From Deltaproteobacteria bacterium (GTDB taxonomy: Bacteria > Desulfobacterota > Syntrophia > Syntrophales > UBA8958): a stretch of 41,541 nt of DNA. The stretch lies in the NCBI GenBank assembly GCA_029561465.1, contig JAKQIZ010000128.1:1-41541 (forward strand), given 5' to 3'. Below the pieces are notes generated by a model that worked only from the letters and a program-made list of their open reading frames with translations, had not been told where the DNA came from and made no database searches. Positions 32,893 through 41,400 of this stretch are shown in pieces; the first letter of the stretch is position 1; each line of letters begins with the position of its first letter. Position numbers and translations under genes: made by a program.

Positions 32893-32928
32893 ATCCCCCT
32901 CCTGAGCTCCCCCTTGTAAGGGGGAGGA
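32893..32928 (+). repeat. GC-rich palindromic repeat supplying a ribosome site
   Basis: CCCCCTCCTGA then CTCCCCCTT and AAGGGGGAG around GT (32907-32926) match the element at 27005-27045. On the minus strand its edge reads AGGAGGGGG 7-8 bases before the biotin carboxylase ATG. The rest of the 32887-33049 gap shows nothing. Confidence 0.6.
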
Positions 32929-33049
32929 AGAAAATAATTTCTTGGACGGTAAAGAAGCGATGACGCCGGTCACCCATCGCGGTTTATAAGGAGATAACAT
33001 CCGGTTTTCGCGACAAGTTTATATACCGGGGCCGCTGCGCCTGTCAATG

Positions 33050-33183
33050 GGAAACCACCTGCCCGCGAGCCGTTTGATGATATCCGTAATGAGGCCCGAG
33101 GCGGCGACGGTGGTGAAAACGAAGAGGAAAAGGCATATCCAGTCGTCGTGCCGTCAGAGGAAGCGGACCGTCAAACCCAGGAG
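33050..33183 (-). pseudogene. Duplicated PAP2 segment with a nonsense codon
   Basis: About 134 bases here match 33500-33633 inside the PAP2 gene at a constant 450-base offset with no gaps, so the duplication is in frame. In this copy the TGG codon for Trp is TGA (33154-33156), which ends the PAP2 gene. Beyond the stop the minus-strand frame still reads RHDDWICLFLFVFTTVAASG and LITDIIKRLAGRW, the same as the internal copy with changes. This is the start of a decayed second PAP2 copy; its catalytic remainder is missing. Confidence 0.75.
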
Positions 33184-33852
33184 GACAACGGTCCAACTCA
33201 TATTCCTTATTTGGCGCCCCAGACGGAAATACCGCAGGCGTGCCAGCACCAGCACCGTCATGACGGCCACATAGGCCCCGGCCAGGATGTCGCTGAGATA
33301 ATGGGCGCCGATGATCACCCGGCTCATGCTGACCAGGATCGCCAGGGCATACCAGAGGAGGCGCCAGCGGGGAAAAAGGATCGCCAGGGCCACCCCGCAG
33401 GCCCAGATGGTGGTGGCATGGCCCGAGGGGAAGGAGGTCTGCTCGTAGCCCACGCCGAAGAGATCGAATCCGTAAAAATGATCGGTGAAATAGGCCTTGG
33501 GACGCCACCGGCCCGCGAGCCATTTGATGATATCCGTAATGAGGCCCGAGGCGACGACGGCGCTGAAAACGAAGAGGGAACGACGCATCCAGTCGTCGCG
33601 CCGCCAGAGGAAGCGGGCCGCCAGACCCAGGAGGGCGGCGGCGATCAGGGACCAGGTCGATTCTCCCAACACGGTGACGTACGAAAAAAAAACGCCCACC
33701 TGGAAAGGCAGCTCATTGCCGGCCCGGGCGAGGGGCAGATCGAGGTAGAAATAGGCCGCCGCGACGGCCGCGCCGACCAGGAGGGTAAAGAGCAGGACCT
33801 CCTTCCGGGAAGCGGCGAAGAACGCCGGGGACTGCAATTCCTTTTGCGCCAT
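33154..33852 (-). CDS. PAP2 family phosphatase (lipid A or undecaprenyl-PP type)
   Basis: The 232-residue membrane protein has all three PAP2 motifs: KWLAGRWRP (KxxxxxxRP), FPSGHAT and SRVIIGAHYLSDILAG. About five membrane helices are visible. It removes phosphate from a lipid phosphate on the periplasmic side; in this setting LpxE- or PgpB-like activity on lipid A or undecaprenyl diphosphate is likely. The gene starts 4 bases after the GT39 gene stop, so the two are cotranscribed. The C-terminal ~15 residues (TVVLLGLTVRFL) come from a duplicated internal segment ending at a mutated Trp codon, so this tail is not native. Confidence 0.85.
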   Translation of the reverse strand: MAQKELQSPAFFAASRKEVLLFTLLVGAAVAAAYFYLDLPLARAGNELPFQVGVFFSYVTVLGESTWSLIAAALLGLAARFLWRRDDWMRRSLFVFSAVVASGLITDIIKWLAGRWRPKAYFTDHFYGFDLFGVGYEQTSFPSGHATTIWACGVALAILFPRWRLLWYALAILVSMSRVIIGAHYLSDILAGAYVAVMTVLVLARLRYFRLGRQIRNMSWTVVLLGLTVRFL

Positions 33853-33856
33853 TCGA

Positions 33857-35524
33857 TCACCTGATCCCCTGGTAGTTGCGGCACCAGACGAATTCCACGG
33901 AATCCACCTTGCCGCCGTTGAGCACGATATCCAGCTTCCCCGCCACTTCGCAGGCGGTGCAGCGATAGGCCGGACAGATGTCCAGCCCGTGAAAATGAGT
34001 CTTCACGAAGAGGAGATCATACCCCAGCGGCGCCGCCGGTTGCCACACGTCGAATTGATCCGGACGGTTGTCCAGGACGAAGACCTCCCGGCCGTAGGGA
34101 AGGCTGTAATAGATCATCCGGCTCCCCATCGTCCAGTTGGTCACCGCCACGGCTCGCCGGGGGGCGGGGGCAACGACGGCCTTCCCGCTCTCGCCCGTCG
34201 GGGATGCTTCGGCGATGGGCCCTTGCCCGCCATTCCGTGCCGGCCGCCCGTATTCCGGCGCCGGGGCGACGGGCGGAACCGGGACGATCCCCCTGCCGCT
34301 CCGCTCCGCACCATCCGCGCGTCCCGGGGAAAGCTCCCCGGAGGCTTTGTCCCGCCGATCTTCCCGTTCCGCTCCCGCTGGTCCCCGGCGCAGCAGGGCG
34401 TCCCCCTCCCGGGCGATCAACTCGTAGCCCACAATGTCCCGGAAGGGCGACCGGTAATCCGGGAAGGTGAACCATTTAGCCGGCAGGGCCGCGGCGAGAA
34501 AAAGCGTCAGCGTCAGGCTGAAGCCGACGGAAAAAAAGAAGAGATTCCTCTGTACCCGGCTGCTGGAACCAAGGAGAGAATAGGCGCCTACGGGGATGAA
34601 CAGGAGATAGAACAGGCTCGGCCAGTGGGGGAGGGTCCGCTCGTACAGGGAAGAGTAAAAGAAGAACAACAGGATCGTCACGCCGAAAAGGACGGCGAGG
34701 CGGATGCGGTCGTCGGTCTCCCGCCCGCTCCGATAGAGGCCGTAAAAGGCCACTAGAAACAGCGGGGGGCTGTAGGCCCCGAACTGGGCCAGGAGAGAGA
34801 CGAGGAACGACTTGGCGCTCGGGGCCGTCGCCGCCAGGACATGCCCCCCCTGGTAATGGAAACTAATGAAATCATTCTGGATATTCCAGACTAAAACGGG
34901 ACTGATCACGACGAGGGCGATCCCCGCCGCCAGGTACATCCCCGGGGCGTACAGGAGGTCGTAGCGTTTCTTCAGGAGGAGATAGACGAGCAGGGGCGGC
35001 AGGAAGAGGACGGCGGTGTATTTGGCCAGGCCGGCCAGGCCGAGGAGGAGCCCCAGCATGACGAAATCCCGCCTCCGCGCTTGTCCCCGCGGAGCCGCGG
35101 CGATGTTCCCCATCGCCGTCATGAGGGGGAAGATGATCAGAAGGAGGAAGCAGTCGGGGAGAAGCATGACGCTCAGGGCATTGAAGAGGAAGGAGCTGTT
35201 CACGGCCACGACGGACAGGAAGGCGACCAGCGGGGAGTTGGAAAAGGAAAGGACCCACCGGTGGAGGAACAGCGAGACGGCGGCAAAGAGGATGATCGCC
35301 GGCAGCCGCACCAGGAATTCATTCGTTCCGAACAGTTTGTAAAGGGGCCAGTGGACCCAGCCCACCAGGGGGGGGTGATCCACGTAACTCCAGTCCAGGA
35401 AATAGGCGTAGAGAAAATAATGGGCCTCATCGACACCCAGGCCGAAGGTGGGGGCCACCAGCAGGCGCAGGAGGGTCATGCCGCCCAGAAAGAGCAGGGT
35501 CAGGCGGTCCCAGTTCACCTTCAC
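33857..35524 (-). CDS. GT39-family membrane glycosyltransferase (ArnT-like)
   Basis: The 555-residue protein (GTG start at 35524) has FGLGVDEAHYFLYAYFLDWS, the acidic loop of PMT/GT39 enzymes, followed by HPPLVGWVHWPLYKLFGTNE and about eleven membrane helices. It transfers a sugar from a lipid carrier on the periplasmic side. The acceptor is unknown; lipid A or a glycolipid is plausible beside the PAP2 phosphatase and the LPS genes. A Gly/Ala/Pro-rich insertion lies at about residues 381-455 (nt 34160-34384), after which the soluble domain resumes with AVTNWTMGSRMIYYSLPYG. It is followed by the PAP2 gene after a 4-base gap. Confidence 0.82.
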   Translation of the reverse strand: MKVNWDRLTLLFLGGMTLLRLLVAPTFGLGVDEAHYFLYAYFLDWSYVDHPPLVGWVHWPLYKLFGTNEFLVRLPAIILFAAVSLFLHRWVLSFSNSPLVAFLSVVAVNSSFLFNALSVMLLPDCFLLLIIFPLMTAMGNIAAAPRGQARRRDFVMLGLLLGLAGLAKYTAVLFLPPLLVYLLLKKRYDLLYAPGMYLAAGIALVVISPVLVWNIQNDFISFHYQGGHVLAATAPSAKSFLVSLLAQFGAYSPPLFLVAFYGLYRSGRETDDRIRLAVLFGVTILLFFFYSSLYERTLPHWPSLFYLLFIPVGAYSLLGSSSRVQRNLFFFSVGFSLTLTLFLAAALPAKWFTFPDYRSPFRDIVGYELIAREGDALLRRGPAGAEREDRRDKASGELSPGRADGAERSGRGIVPVPPVAPAPEYGRPARNGGQGPIAEASPTGESGKAVVAPAPRRAVAVTNWTMGSRMIYYSLPYGREVFVLDNRPDQFDVWQPAAPLGYDLLFVKTHFHGLDICPAYRCTACEVAGKLDIVLNGGKVDSVEFVWCRNYQGIR

Positions 35525-35834
35525 GGGCGGAAACCTCTTGACGCACGGGGCCGGCGCCCACGCTCCTCACTCCTCATCCCCGGCTCGCTTAGCGCTGCCC
35601 GTTTGTCGGCCATCGTTAACCCCTGACCCGGACAAGCCGGAACCGCACAGGAATCCAAATTTCCGTCAAAAAATGCCCGGACCTTATCGCTGGGCGGCTG
35701 ACGATGAACTCCCTTCCTATCACATCCATTTATCGACCATTTCGCTCTCTTTTCGGTGGAATTGCATCGGCCATGGAAACAACGGTTGAGTTCCTTTGAT
35801 AATTGCGCCGAAACGATCCCCCGTCCTGCATGCC
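35525..35834. other. Gap without a recognisable gene
   Basis: Both flanking genes are on the minus strand, so this 310-base gap should hold the promoter of the GT39 gene and the end of the antiporter transcript. No conserved frame, hairpin terminator or repeat stood out. Confidence 0.4.
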
Positions 35835-37853
35835 TCATCGGCCCTCCACCGTTTCCATCGCCGGCTCCGCGACCGGGGGGGAAAAGAAATCCGCGGCGGC
35901 GGCCAGTTTTTCCGGGGCGCCGAAGACCACCAGGATATCCCCCGCCAGGATCAGCGTTTCCGCTTCCGGGTTGTAGATCATCCCCTCCCCCCGGCGGATG
36001 GTCAGGAGGGTCACCCCGTGACGCTTCCGCAGGGCCAGCTCCGCCACGCTCCGGCCCGCTGCGGGGGCGTCCCCGCCGATCCGGAAGGTGGCGATCTCCG
36101 CGTCGGGAAAGCAGATCTTCAAGTCGGAGCAGGTAATGGATTCCGGCGCGACGTTGCGCAACATGTCATAACCCGCCGCCCTCACCTCGGCGATGAACTG
36201 CTCGATCTCCGGCTTGGGGATCAGGTATTTCCGCAACACGCGGCTGAAGATCTCCACGGAGGTCTCGAATTCCTCGGGGATCACCTCGTCGGCCCCCAGA
36301 TCGTACAGGACCTTCATCTCCTGGATGAAGCGGGTCCGGACGATCACGTGGAGTTTGGAATTCATCTGTTTGGCCAGTTCGGTGATCCGCCGCGTCGCCG
36401 GGGGATCGTTGATGACGATGACCATCGCCCGGGCGTACTCGATGTCGGCGTGGCGCAGTACCGCCTCGTGGGTGGCGTCGCCGTAGTAGATCGGCTCCCC
36501 GACTTTCCGCTCCCGCCGCACCGTCTCGGGATTCATCTCCAGGATCATGTAGGGGATCGCCGCCTTGGCCGCGGCCCGGCTCACGTTCCGGCCGTTGAGG
36601 CCGTAACCGATGACGATCAGGTGATCCCGGCGCCGGGTCCGCGTCACGTGGTTATGGATTGGTGAGCCGGTCTTCCAGCGGTCCGGCAGGGGCCAGCGCA
36701 CCACCTGATCGGCCACGGCCGGGGCGATCCGCAGGAGAAAGGGGCTCAACACCATGGTGATCACCGATACGGCCAGAAAGACTTGATAGACCTGACCTCC
36801 CATGAGTCCGTACTTCACCCCTACCAGGGAGAGGACAAAGGAGAATTCGCCGATCTGACTGAGGGACAACCCGGCGATGAGGGCCGCCCGCAGCGGCAGT
36901 CCTTCGAAGAGCACCGACAGGAAAGCCGCCGCCGTCTTCAGCAGGATCACCCCCAGGATCAGCAGGCAGACGATGACCGGCTCGGAAAACACCACTTCGA
37001 TATCGAGGAGCATGCCGATGGATACGAAGAAAAAGCTTAAAAATACGTCCCGGAAGGGGAGGATATGGCCGATGGCGTCATGGCTGTACTCCGATTCCGA
37101 GATGATCAGCCCGGCCAAAAAGGCCCCGAAGGCCAGGGACAGGCCGATGGCATTGGTCATCCAGGCGACGGCCAGACAGATCACGATGATCACCAGGAGA
37201 AACAGCTCCCGGTTCTTCGTCTTGGCGACATTGAACAGGATATAGGGGATGACCCAGCGGGCGCCGATGTAAACGGCGACGATCGTCAAGACCCCCTTGA
37301 GCAGCAGAGTGAGGAGCGATCCGCCGACGTCGCCTCCCGCCCCGCCCAACAGAGGGGTCAGGAGGATCATGGGGATGGCGACGATGTCCTGAAAGATGAG
37401 GATGGCCAGGGCCGCCCGTCCCTGCGGGCTGTCGATCTGGGACTGATCCTGAAGGAGCTTCAGCACGATGGCCGTGCTGCTCAGGGAGAGGAGGCACCCG
37501 AAAAACACCGCCTGTCCCCAGGGATACCCCCCCATCAACGCGAAGGCCATGCCGGCCAGGATGGAAAGACCCACTTGCACGCCCCCGCCGATGAGAACCG
37601 CCCCTTTCATCTTGAGGAGCGTCCGGAGGGAAAACTCCAGACCGATGGTAAACAGCAGCGCCACGACGCCGAATTCCGCCAGGACCTTCACGTTGTGCTC
37701 GGAACCCACCAGTTTCAGTCCGGCGGGACCGGCCAGGATGCCGGCGACGATGAAGCCGACGATGGAGGGGATGCGGAGCTTGGAAAAGAGATAGATGACC
37801 GTCACCGAGACGAGGAAAATGACGATAATGTCTTTGAACAGCGGACTTTCCAT
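35835..37853 (-). CDS. Kef-type K+/H+ (CPA2) antiporter with TrkA-N and TrkA-C domains
   Basis: The 672-residue protein has about twelve membrane segments in the first 385 residues, including GVVALLFTIGLEFSLRTLLK and VFFGCLLSLSSTAIVLKLL (the CPA2 core). A cytoplasmic RCK domain follows with HLIVIGYGLNGRNVSRAAAK (Rossmann, about 405-425). A TrkA-C domain closes it (TLLTIRRGEGMIYNPEAET, LAGDILVVFG, about 585-655). It exchanges monovalent cations for protons across the inner membrane and is likely gated by nucleotide or glutathione binding to the RCK domain. The cation (K+ or Na+) cannot be told from the sequence. Confidence 0.9.
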   Translation of the reverse strand: MESPLFKDIIVIFLVSVTVIYLFSKLRIPSIVGFIVAGILAGPAGLKLVGSEHNVKVLAEFGVVALLFTIGLEFSLRTLLKMKGAVLIGGGVQVGLSILAGMAFALMGGYPWGQAVFFGCLLSLSSTAIVLKLLQDQSQIDSPQGRAALAILIFQDIVAIPMILLTPLLGGAGGDVGGSLLTLLLKGVLTIVAVYIGARWVIPYILFNVAKTKNRELFLLVIIVICLAVAWMTNAIGLSLAFGAFLAGLIISESEYSHDAIGHILPFRDVFLSFFFVSIGMLLDIEVVFSEPVIVCLLILGVILLKTAAAFLSVLFEGLPLRAALIAGLSLSQIGEFSFVLSLVGVKYGLMGGQVYQVFLAVSVITMVLSPFLLRIAPAVADQVVRWPLPDRWKTGSPIHNHVTRTRRRDHLIVIGYGLNGRNVSRAAAKAAIPYMILEMNPETVRRERKVGEPIYYGDATHEAVLRHADIEYARAMVIVINDPPATRRITELAKQMNSKLHVIVRTRFIQEMKVLYDLGADEVIPEEFETSVEIFSRVLRKYLIPKPEIEQFIAEVRAAGYDMLRNVAPESITCSDLKICFPDAEIATFRIGGDAPAAGRSVAELALRKRHGVTLLTIRRGEGMIYNPEAETLILAGDILVVFGAPEKLAAAADFFSPPVAEPAMETVEGR

Positions 37854-37995
37854 ATCTCCTTGTACCCTTCGGCCGGGGGAAATGTCAAATGGATTATCGA
37901 CGCTAAGATTATTGAAATTTCACGGCTATTGTGCTAACTCACAGCAGCGTCGCCAATAGTCGCCGCCTAAATTACCCCTAGGGAGGAACATAGAT

Positions 37996-38712
37996 ATGGC
38001 CGTATTGGAATGGACAAAAGATGAGAACGTCGCCGTCATTACCATGACCAATGGCGAAAACCGCCACAACCCCACCTTTACCGAGGCCATTTTAAAGGCC
38101 TTTGACGAAATCGAAGCCAACGGCGACATCACCGCCGTCGTCATCACCTCCAACGACCCCAAGAACTGGTCCCAGGGCATCGACCTGTTGTGGATGATGG
38201 ACGTCTTCGGAAAGAAGGACTTCCAGGCCATCAAGGACTTCATGTACGGCCTCAACCGGATCTTCAAGCGGATCCTTCTCTACCCCATGCCCGTCGTCGC
38301 CGCCATCAGCGGTCATGCCTTCGGGGACGGCAGCATCATGGCCTGCGCCTGCGACTTCCGGTTCATGAGATCCGACAAGGGATTCTTCTGCTTCCCCGAG
38401 GTGGACATCAGCATCCCCTTCCTCCCCGGCATGTTCGCCCTGCTGAGAAAGGCCATGCCCTACTACAAATTCGAGGAAGCCGTCTTCAGCGGCAGGCGCA
38501 TGGGGGCCAAGGAACTGGAGGAGCATCACGTCATCGTCAAGGCCTGCGCAGATAATGAAGAACTCATGAAGGAGTCCGTGGCCTTCGCCAAGGCCTTCAA
38601 AAAGAAGCGGGCCATCTTCGGGGAGATGAAAAGAAGGATGCACAAGCACATCGTGGAGCTCATGGACAAGGAAGACCCGGAATACATCGAACCCCTGAAG
38701 CTCATGATGTAG
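37996..38712 (+). CDS. Enoyl-CoA hydratase/isomerase family protein
   Basis: This 238-residue crotonase has WSQGIDLLW in place of the usual AGxDL oxyanion hole, and GHAFGDGSIMACACDFRFM as the second. FPEVDISIPFLPGM carries the Glu of the catalytic region. The layout resembles delta3-delta2 enoyl-CoA isomerases. It is distinct from the crotonase at 407-1189 (different oxyanion and catalytic motifs). GGGAGGA lies nine bases upstream of the ATG. The lptF gene starts 6 bases after its stop, so an acyl-CoA enzyme shares a transcript with LPS export genes; a link to lipid A acyl chains is possible but unproven. Confidence 0.88.
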   Translation: MAVLEWTKDENVAVITMTNGENRHNPTFTEAILKAFDEIEANGDITAVVITSNDPKNWSQGIDLLWMMDVFGKKDFQAIKDFMYGLNRIFKRILLYPMPVVAAISGHAFGDGSIMACACDFRFMRSDKGFFCFPEVDISIPFLPGMFALLRKAMPYYKFEEAVFSGRRMGAKELEEHHVIVKACADNEELMKESVAFAKAFKKKRAIFGEMKRRMHKHIVELMDKEDPEYIEPLKLMM

Positions 38713-38718
38713 ATCTCC

Positions 38719-39873
38719 ATGAGGATCATGAACAAGATCATCGATCGCTATATCCTGAAGGAGATCGCCTTCCCCTTTTTCATGATCCTCTTCATCCTCA
38801 CCTTCGTTCTGCTCATGGGGAAGATCCTCCAACTCATGGACCTCATGGTGAACAAGGGGATCCGGGTCACGGACATCGCCCTGCTGGTCATCTACCTGAT
38901 GCCGTCGTTTCTTTTGTTCACCATCCCCATCTCCCTGTTCGTGGCCATCATGATGGGGCTGGGCCGTCTCTCCGGCGACAACGAACTCCTGGTCCTGAAG
39001 GCGGCGGGCCTGAGCCTCCACCGGCTGGCCCGCCCCATCCTCGTGGCCGTGGCGGCCTGCTTCCTGCTCACGGCCGTGACCAGCTACTATCTCGCCCCCC
39101 ACGGCAATTTCGCCGTCAAGACCCTCCTGTTCGACCTGGCCCGGCAGAAGGCCAGCGTCGGGATCAAGGAAAAGGTCTTCAACGACGAATTCAGCGGCAT
39201 TCTCCTGTACGCCGACCGGGTCCCCGTGAGCGGTGAGCACATGGAGGGGGTCCTGATCTCCGATACCCGGAACACTGCCGAACAGCGCACCATCATCGCG
39301 GAGAGGGCCTATCTCGTCGCCGATCCCCGGGCCATGACCGTAACGCTGCGCCTGGAAAACGGCGCCACCCACAGCGTGGACCGAAATCTCAACAACTACC
39401 GGCGGATGGACTTCGGCCGCTATGACCTCAAGCTGGATTTTGGAGCGGCGATGGCCGGCGACGCTGAGAAGACCAAGGCCAGCACCGAAATGACCGTGGG
39501 AGAAATGGTGCGGCGGATGCGGGACAAAAAGCTCAAGGACGAGGATCTGCGGGAGTTGGCCATCGAAATCAACAAGAAGTTCTCCATCCCCTTCTCCACC
39601 CTGGTGTTCGGCATCCTCGGCATCCCCCTGGGGATCAGAAAACACCGTACCGTCAAATACTGGGGATTCACCATCGGCCTGGCCGTGGTGATCACCTATT
39701 ATCTCCTGCGCCTGGGCGGCGAGGCCCTGGCGGAAACGGGGCGGCTGACGCCGTTCATCGGCGCCTGGGCCCCCAACATCATCCTGGGGGTCGCCGGGAT
39801 CTGGCTGTTTATGCGGGCGGCGGCGGAAAAACCCCTTTGGACCGGATTCCGGGGAAGGCGTGCCAGCCCATGA
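38719..39873 (+). CDS. lptF: LPS export ABC transporter permease LptF
   Basis: The 384-residue protein starts IIDRYILKEIAFPFFMILFI, the YjgP/YjgQ N-terminus. It has four N-terminal-to-centre membrane helices, a periplasmic beta-jellyroll domain (about residues 130-265), and C-terminal helices from PFSTLVFGILGIPLGIRKHR. With LptG and LptB it extracts LPS from the inner membrane. GILLYADRVPVSG and the following strands belong to the jellyroll. The ATG at 38719 or 38728 could be used. The gene overlaps lptG by four bases (39870-39873), so the pair is translationally coupled. Confidence 0.92.
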   Translation: MRIMNKIIDRYILKEIAFPFFMILFILTFVLLMGKILQLMDLMVNKGIRVTDIALLVIYLMPSFLLFTIPISLFVAIMMGLGRLSGDNELLVLKAAGLSLHRLARPILVAVAACFLLTAVTSYYLAPHGNFAVKTLLFDLARQKASVGIKEKVFNDEFSGILLYADRVPVSGEHMEGVLISDTRNTAEQRTIIAERAYLVADPRAMTVTLRLENGATHSVDRNLNNYRRMDFGRYDLKLDFGAAMAGDAEKTKASTEMTVGEMVRRMRDKKLKDEDLRELAIEINKKFSIPFSTLVFGILGIPLGIRKHRTVKYWGFTIGLAVVITYYLLRLGGEALAETGRLTPFIGAWAPNIILGVAGIWLFMRAAAEKPLWTGFRGRRASP

Positions 39874-40952
39874 GAATACTGGACCGCTATCTCATCCGGG
39901 AATATCTGAAGCTCTTTTTGCTGCTGATGGTTTCCATTATTTCCATCTATCTGATCATCGACTTCTTCGGCAAGATCCGGATGTTCATCAGCAACAACGC
40001 CACGTTCACCCAGATGGCGGCCCATTTCTTCTACATGATCCCCACGATCGTTTCCCAGACCACACCCGCCGTGATCCTCCTGGCGACCCTCATGACCTTC
40101 GGCGCCATGTCGAAGCACAACGAGATCGTAGCCGTGAAGGCAAACGGCGTCAGCCTCTACCGCCTCAGCCTCCCGCTGGTTTTCATCTGCCTGGCGGTGA
40201 GCATCGTCCTCTTCTTCTTCAGCGAACTCATCACCCCCCGCTCCTTTCACCGGGCGGAATACATTCGCCTGGTGGAGGTCCAGAAGCAGGAGGCCCTGGG
40301 GATCTTCAAGCAGAACGAGATCTGGTACCGGGGAAGCAACACCATCTACAACGTCCGGATGTTCGACGTGAATAACAACTCCCTCCACGGCATCACCATC
40401 CACTACCTCGATCCCTCCTTCCTGCTGGTAAAGCGCGTCGATGCGGGAAAGGCCCATTGGCGGGACGGCAAATGGATCTTCGAGAGTGTCCTGATCAGTT
40501 CCCAATCCCCCGGCGGCGGCTTCCCAAAGCTGGAGCGGCATGATGTCCTGGAGATCAATCTTCCTGAAAAACCTGATGATTTCAAGCAGGTGCAAAAAGA
40601 GGCAGACAAGATGGGCTTCTTCGAACTGTATCCCTATATCAGGAAGCTGGAAAGGGAGGGCTACGACGCCACCCGCTACCGCGTAGATCTCCACGGCAAG
40701 CCGGCCTTCAGTGTGGTCAGCCTCATCCTCCTCGCCATCGGCATCAGTTTCTCCCTCCGGTCGGAGCGGAGCGGCGGGGTGGCCCAGAGCATCGGCGCCG
40801 GGGTCGTTATCGGCTTTTCCTACTGGCTGGTCTTCGCCTTTTCCCTCTCCCTGGGCCGTTCCGGCAACCTGCCCCCCATCCTGGCGGCCTGGCTCCCCAA
40901 TCTGCTCTTCGGCGGGGCGGCCTACTACCTGATCCGCCGGGTCAACACCTGA
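39870..40952 (+). CDS. lptG: LPS export ABC transporter permease LptG
   Basis: From the ATG at 39870, which overlaps the lptF stop (ATGA), the 360-residue protein begins MRILDRYLIREYLKLFLLLM, the LptG N-terminus. It has the same membrane/jellyroll/membrane plan as LptF. NEIWYRGSNTIYNVRMFD lies in the jellyroll, and the C-terminal helices include GVAQSIGAGVVIGFSYWLVF and LPPILAAWLPNLLFGG. Together they form the LPS export channel. The end of the gene overlaps the stop of the minus-strand HsdR fragment by 11 bases, so insertion or deletion next to it has not disturbed it. Confidence 0.92.
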   Translation: MRILDRYLIREYLKLFLLLMVSIISIYLIIDFFGKIRMFISNNATFTQMAAHFFYMIPTIVSQTTPAVILLATLMTFGAMSKHNEIVAVKANGVSLYRLSLPLVFICLAVSIVLFFFSELITPRSFHRAEYIRLVEVQKQEALGIFKQNEIWYRGSNTIYNVRMFDVNNNSLHGITIHYLDPSFLLVKRVDAGKAHWRDGKWIFESVLISSQSPGGGFPKLERHDVLEINLPEKPDDFKQVQKEADKMGFFELYPYIRKLEREGYDATRYRVDLHGKPAFSVVSLILLAIGISFSLRSERSGGVAQSIGAGVVIGFSYWLVFAFSLSLGRSGNLPPILAAWLPNLLFGGAAYYLIRRVNT

Positions 40953-41400
40953 TCATTAGCGGATCGGGATAGAGTTTCTTGAGTTCCTCCTGCCGCCAGA
41001 CGGAGGCCACGGCATTGTTTACCCCCAGGACCTGATGGTTGCGTGCGACGATCTTCCGCGTTCCCCCGGCCCGGCTGTCGTCAAAGAGGATGAAGTTCTC
41101 GACCAGATCGAGCAGGCGTTCCCGGTTCAGCATCCCATCGAGCAGGGCCTCGGCATCCACGCACCCCTTCTCCTTCTCCGCGTTGCGCTTCCACTCGACG
41201 AAATGGTCCCACTTGCTGGTGATCGACCCGTAGCAGGCCTTGTCCCCATTGCTCACCACGAGAAAGGCGTTGTGATGGAAAGCGTGCGGAACGACGTTGG
41301 GGTCCAGATACCAGGTCAGGTTGTTGTCGAATCCGGCCCGGATGTTCTTGTAGACCGCCTTGAGTTCGATAAACACCAGGGGCAGGCCATTGACAAAGCA
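40942..41400 (-). pseudogene. Type I restriction HsdR fragment, truncated at both ends
   Basis: The minus-strand frame reads CFVNGLPLVFIELKAVYKNI, then HAFHHNAFLVVSNGDKACYG, SITSKWDHFVEWKR and KIVARNHQVLGVNNAV. This is the N-terminal nuclease region of HsdR; the ELK carries a nuclease-motif Lys. Only about 150 of about 1000 residues remain. The 5' side is cut at 41401, where a repeat end (GAGACCTTTGAAAAA) begins, and a TGA lies in frame just beyond. The 3' side stops inside the end of lptG. Neither HsdM nor HsdS is seen. It is a relic, not a working restriction enzyme. Confidence 0.8.
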
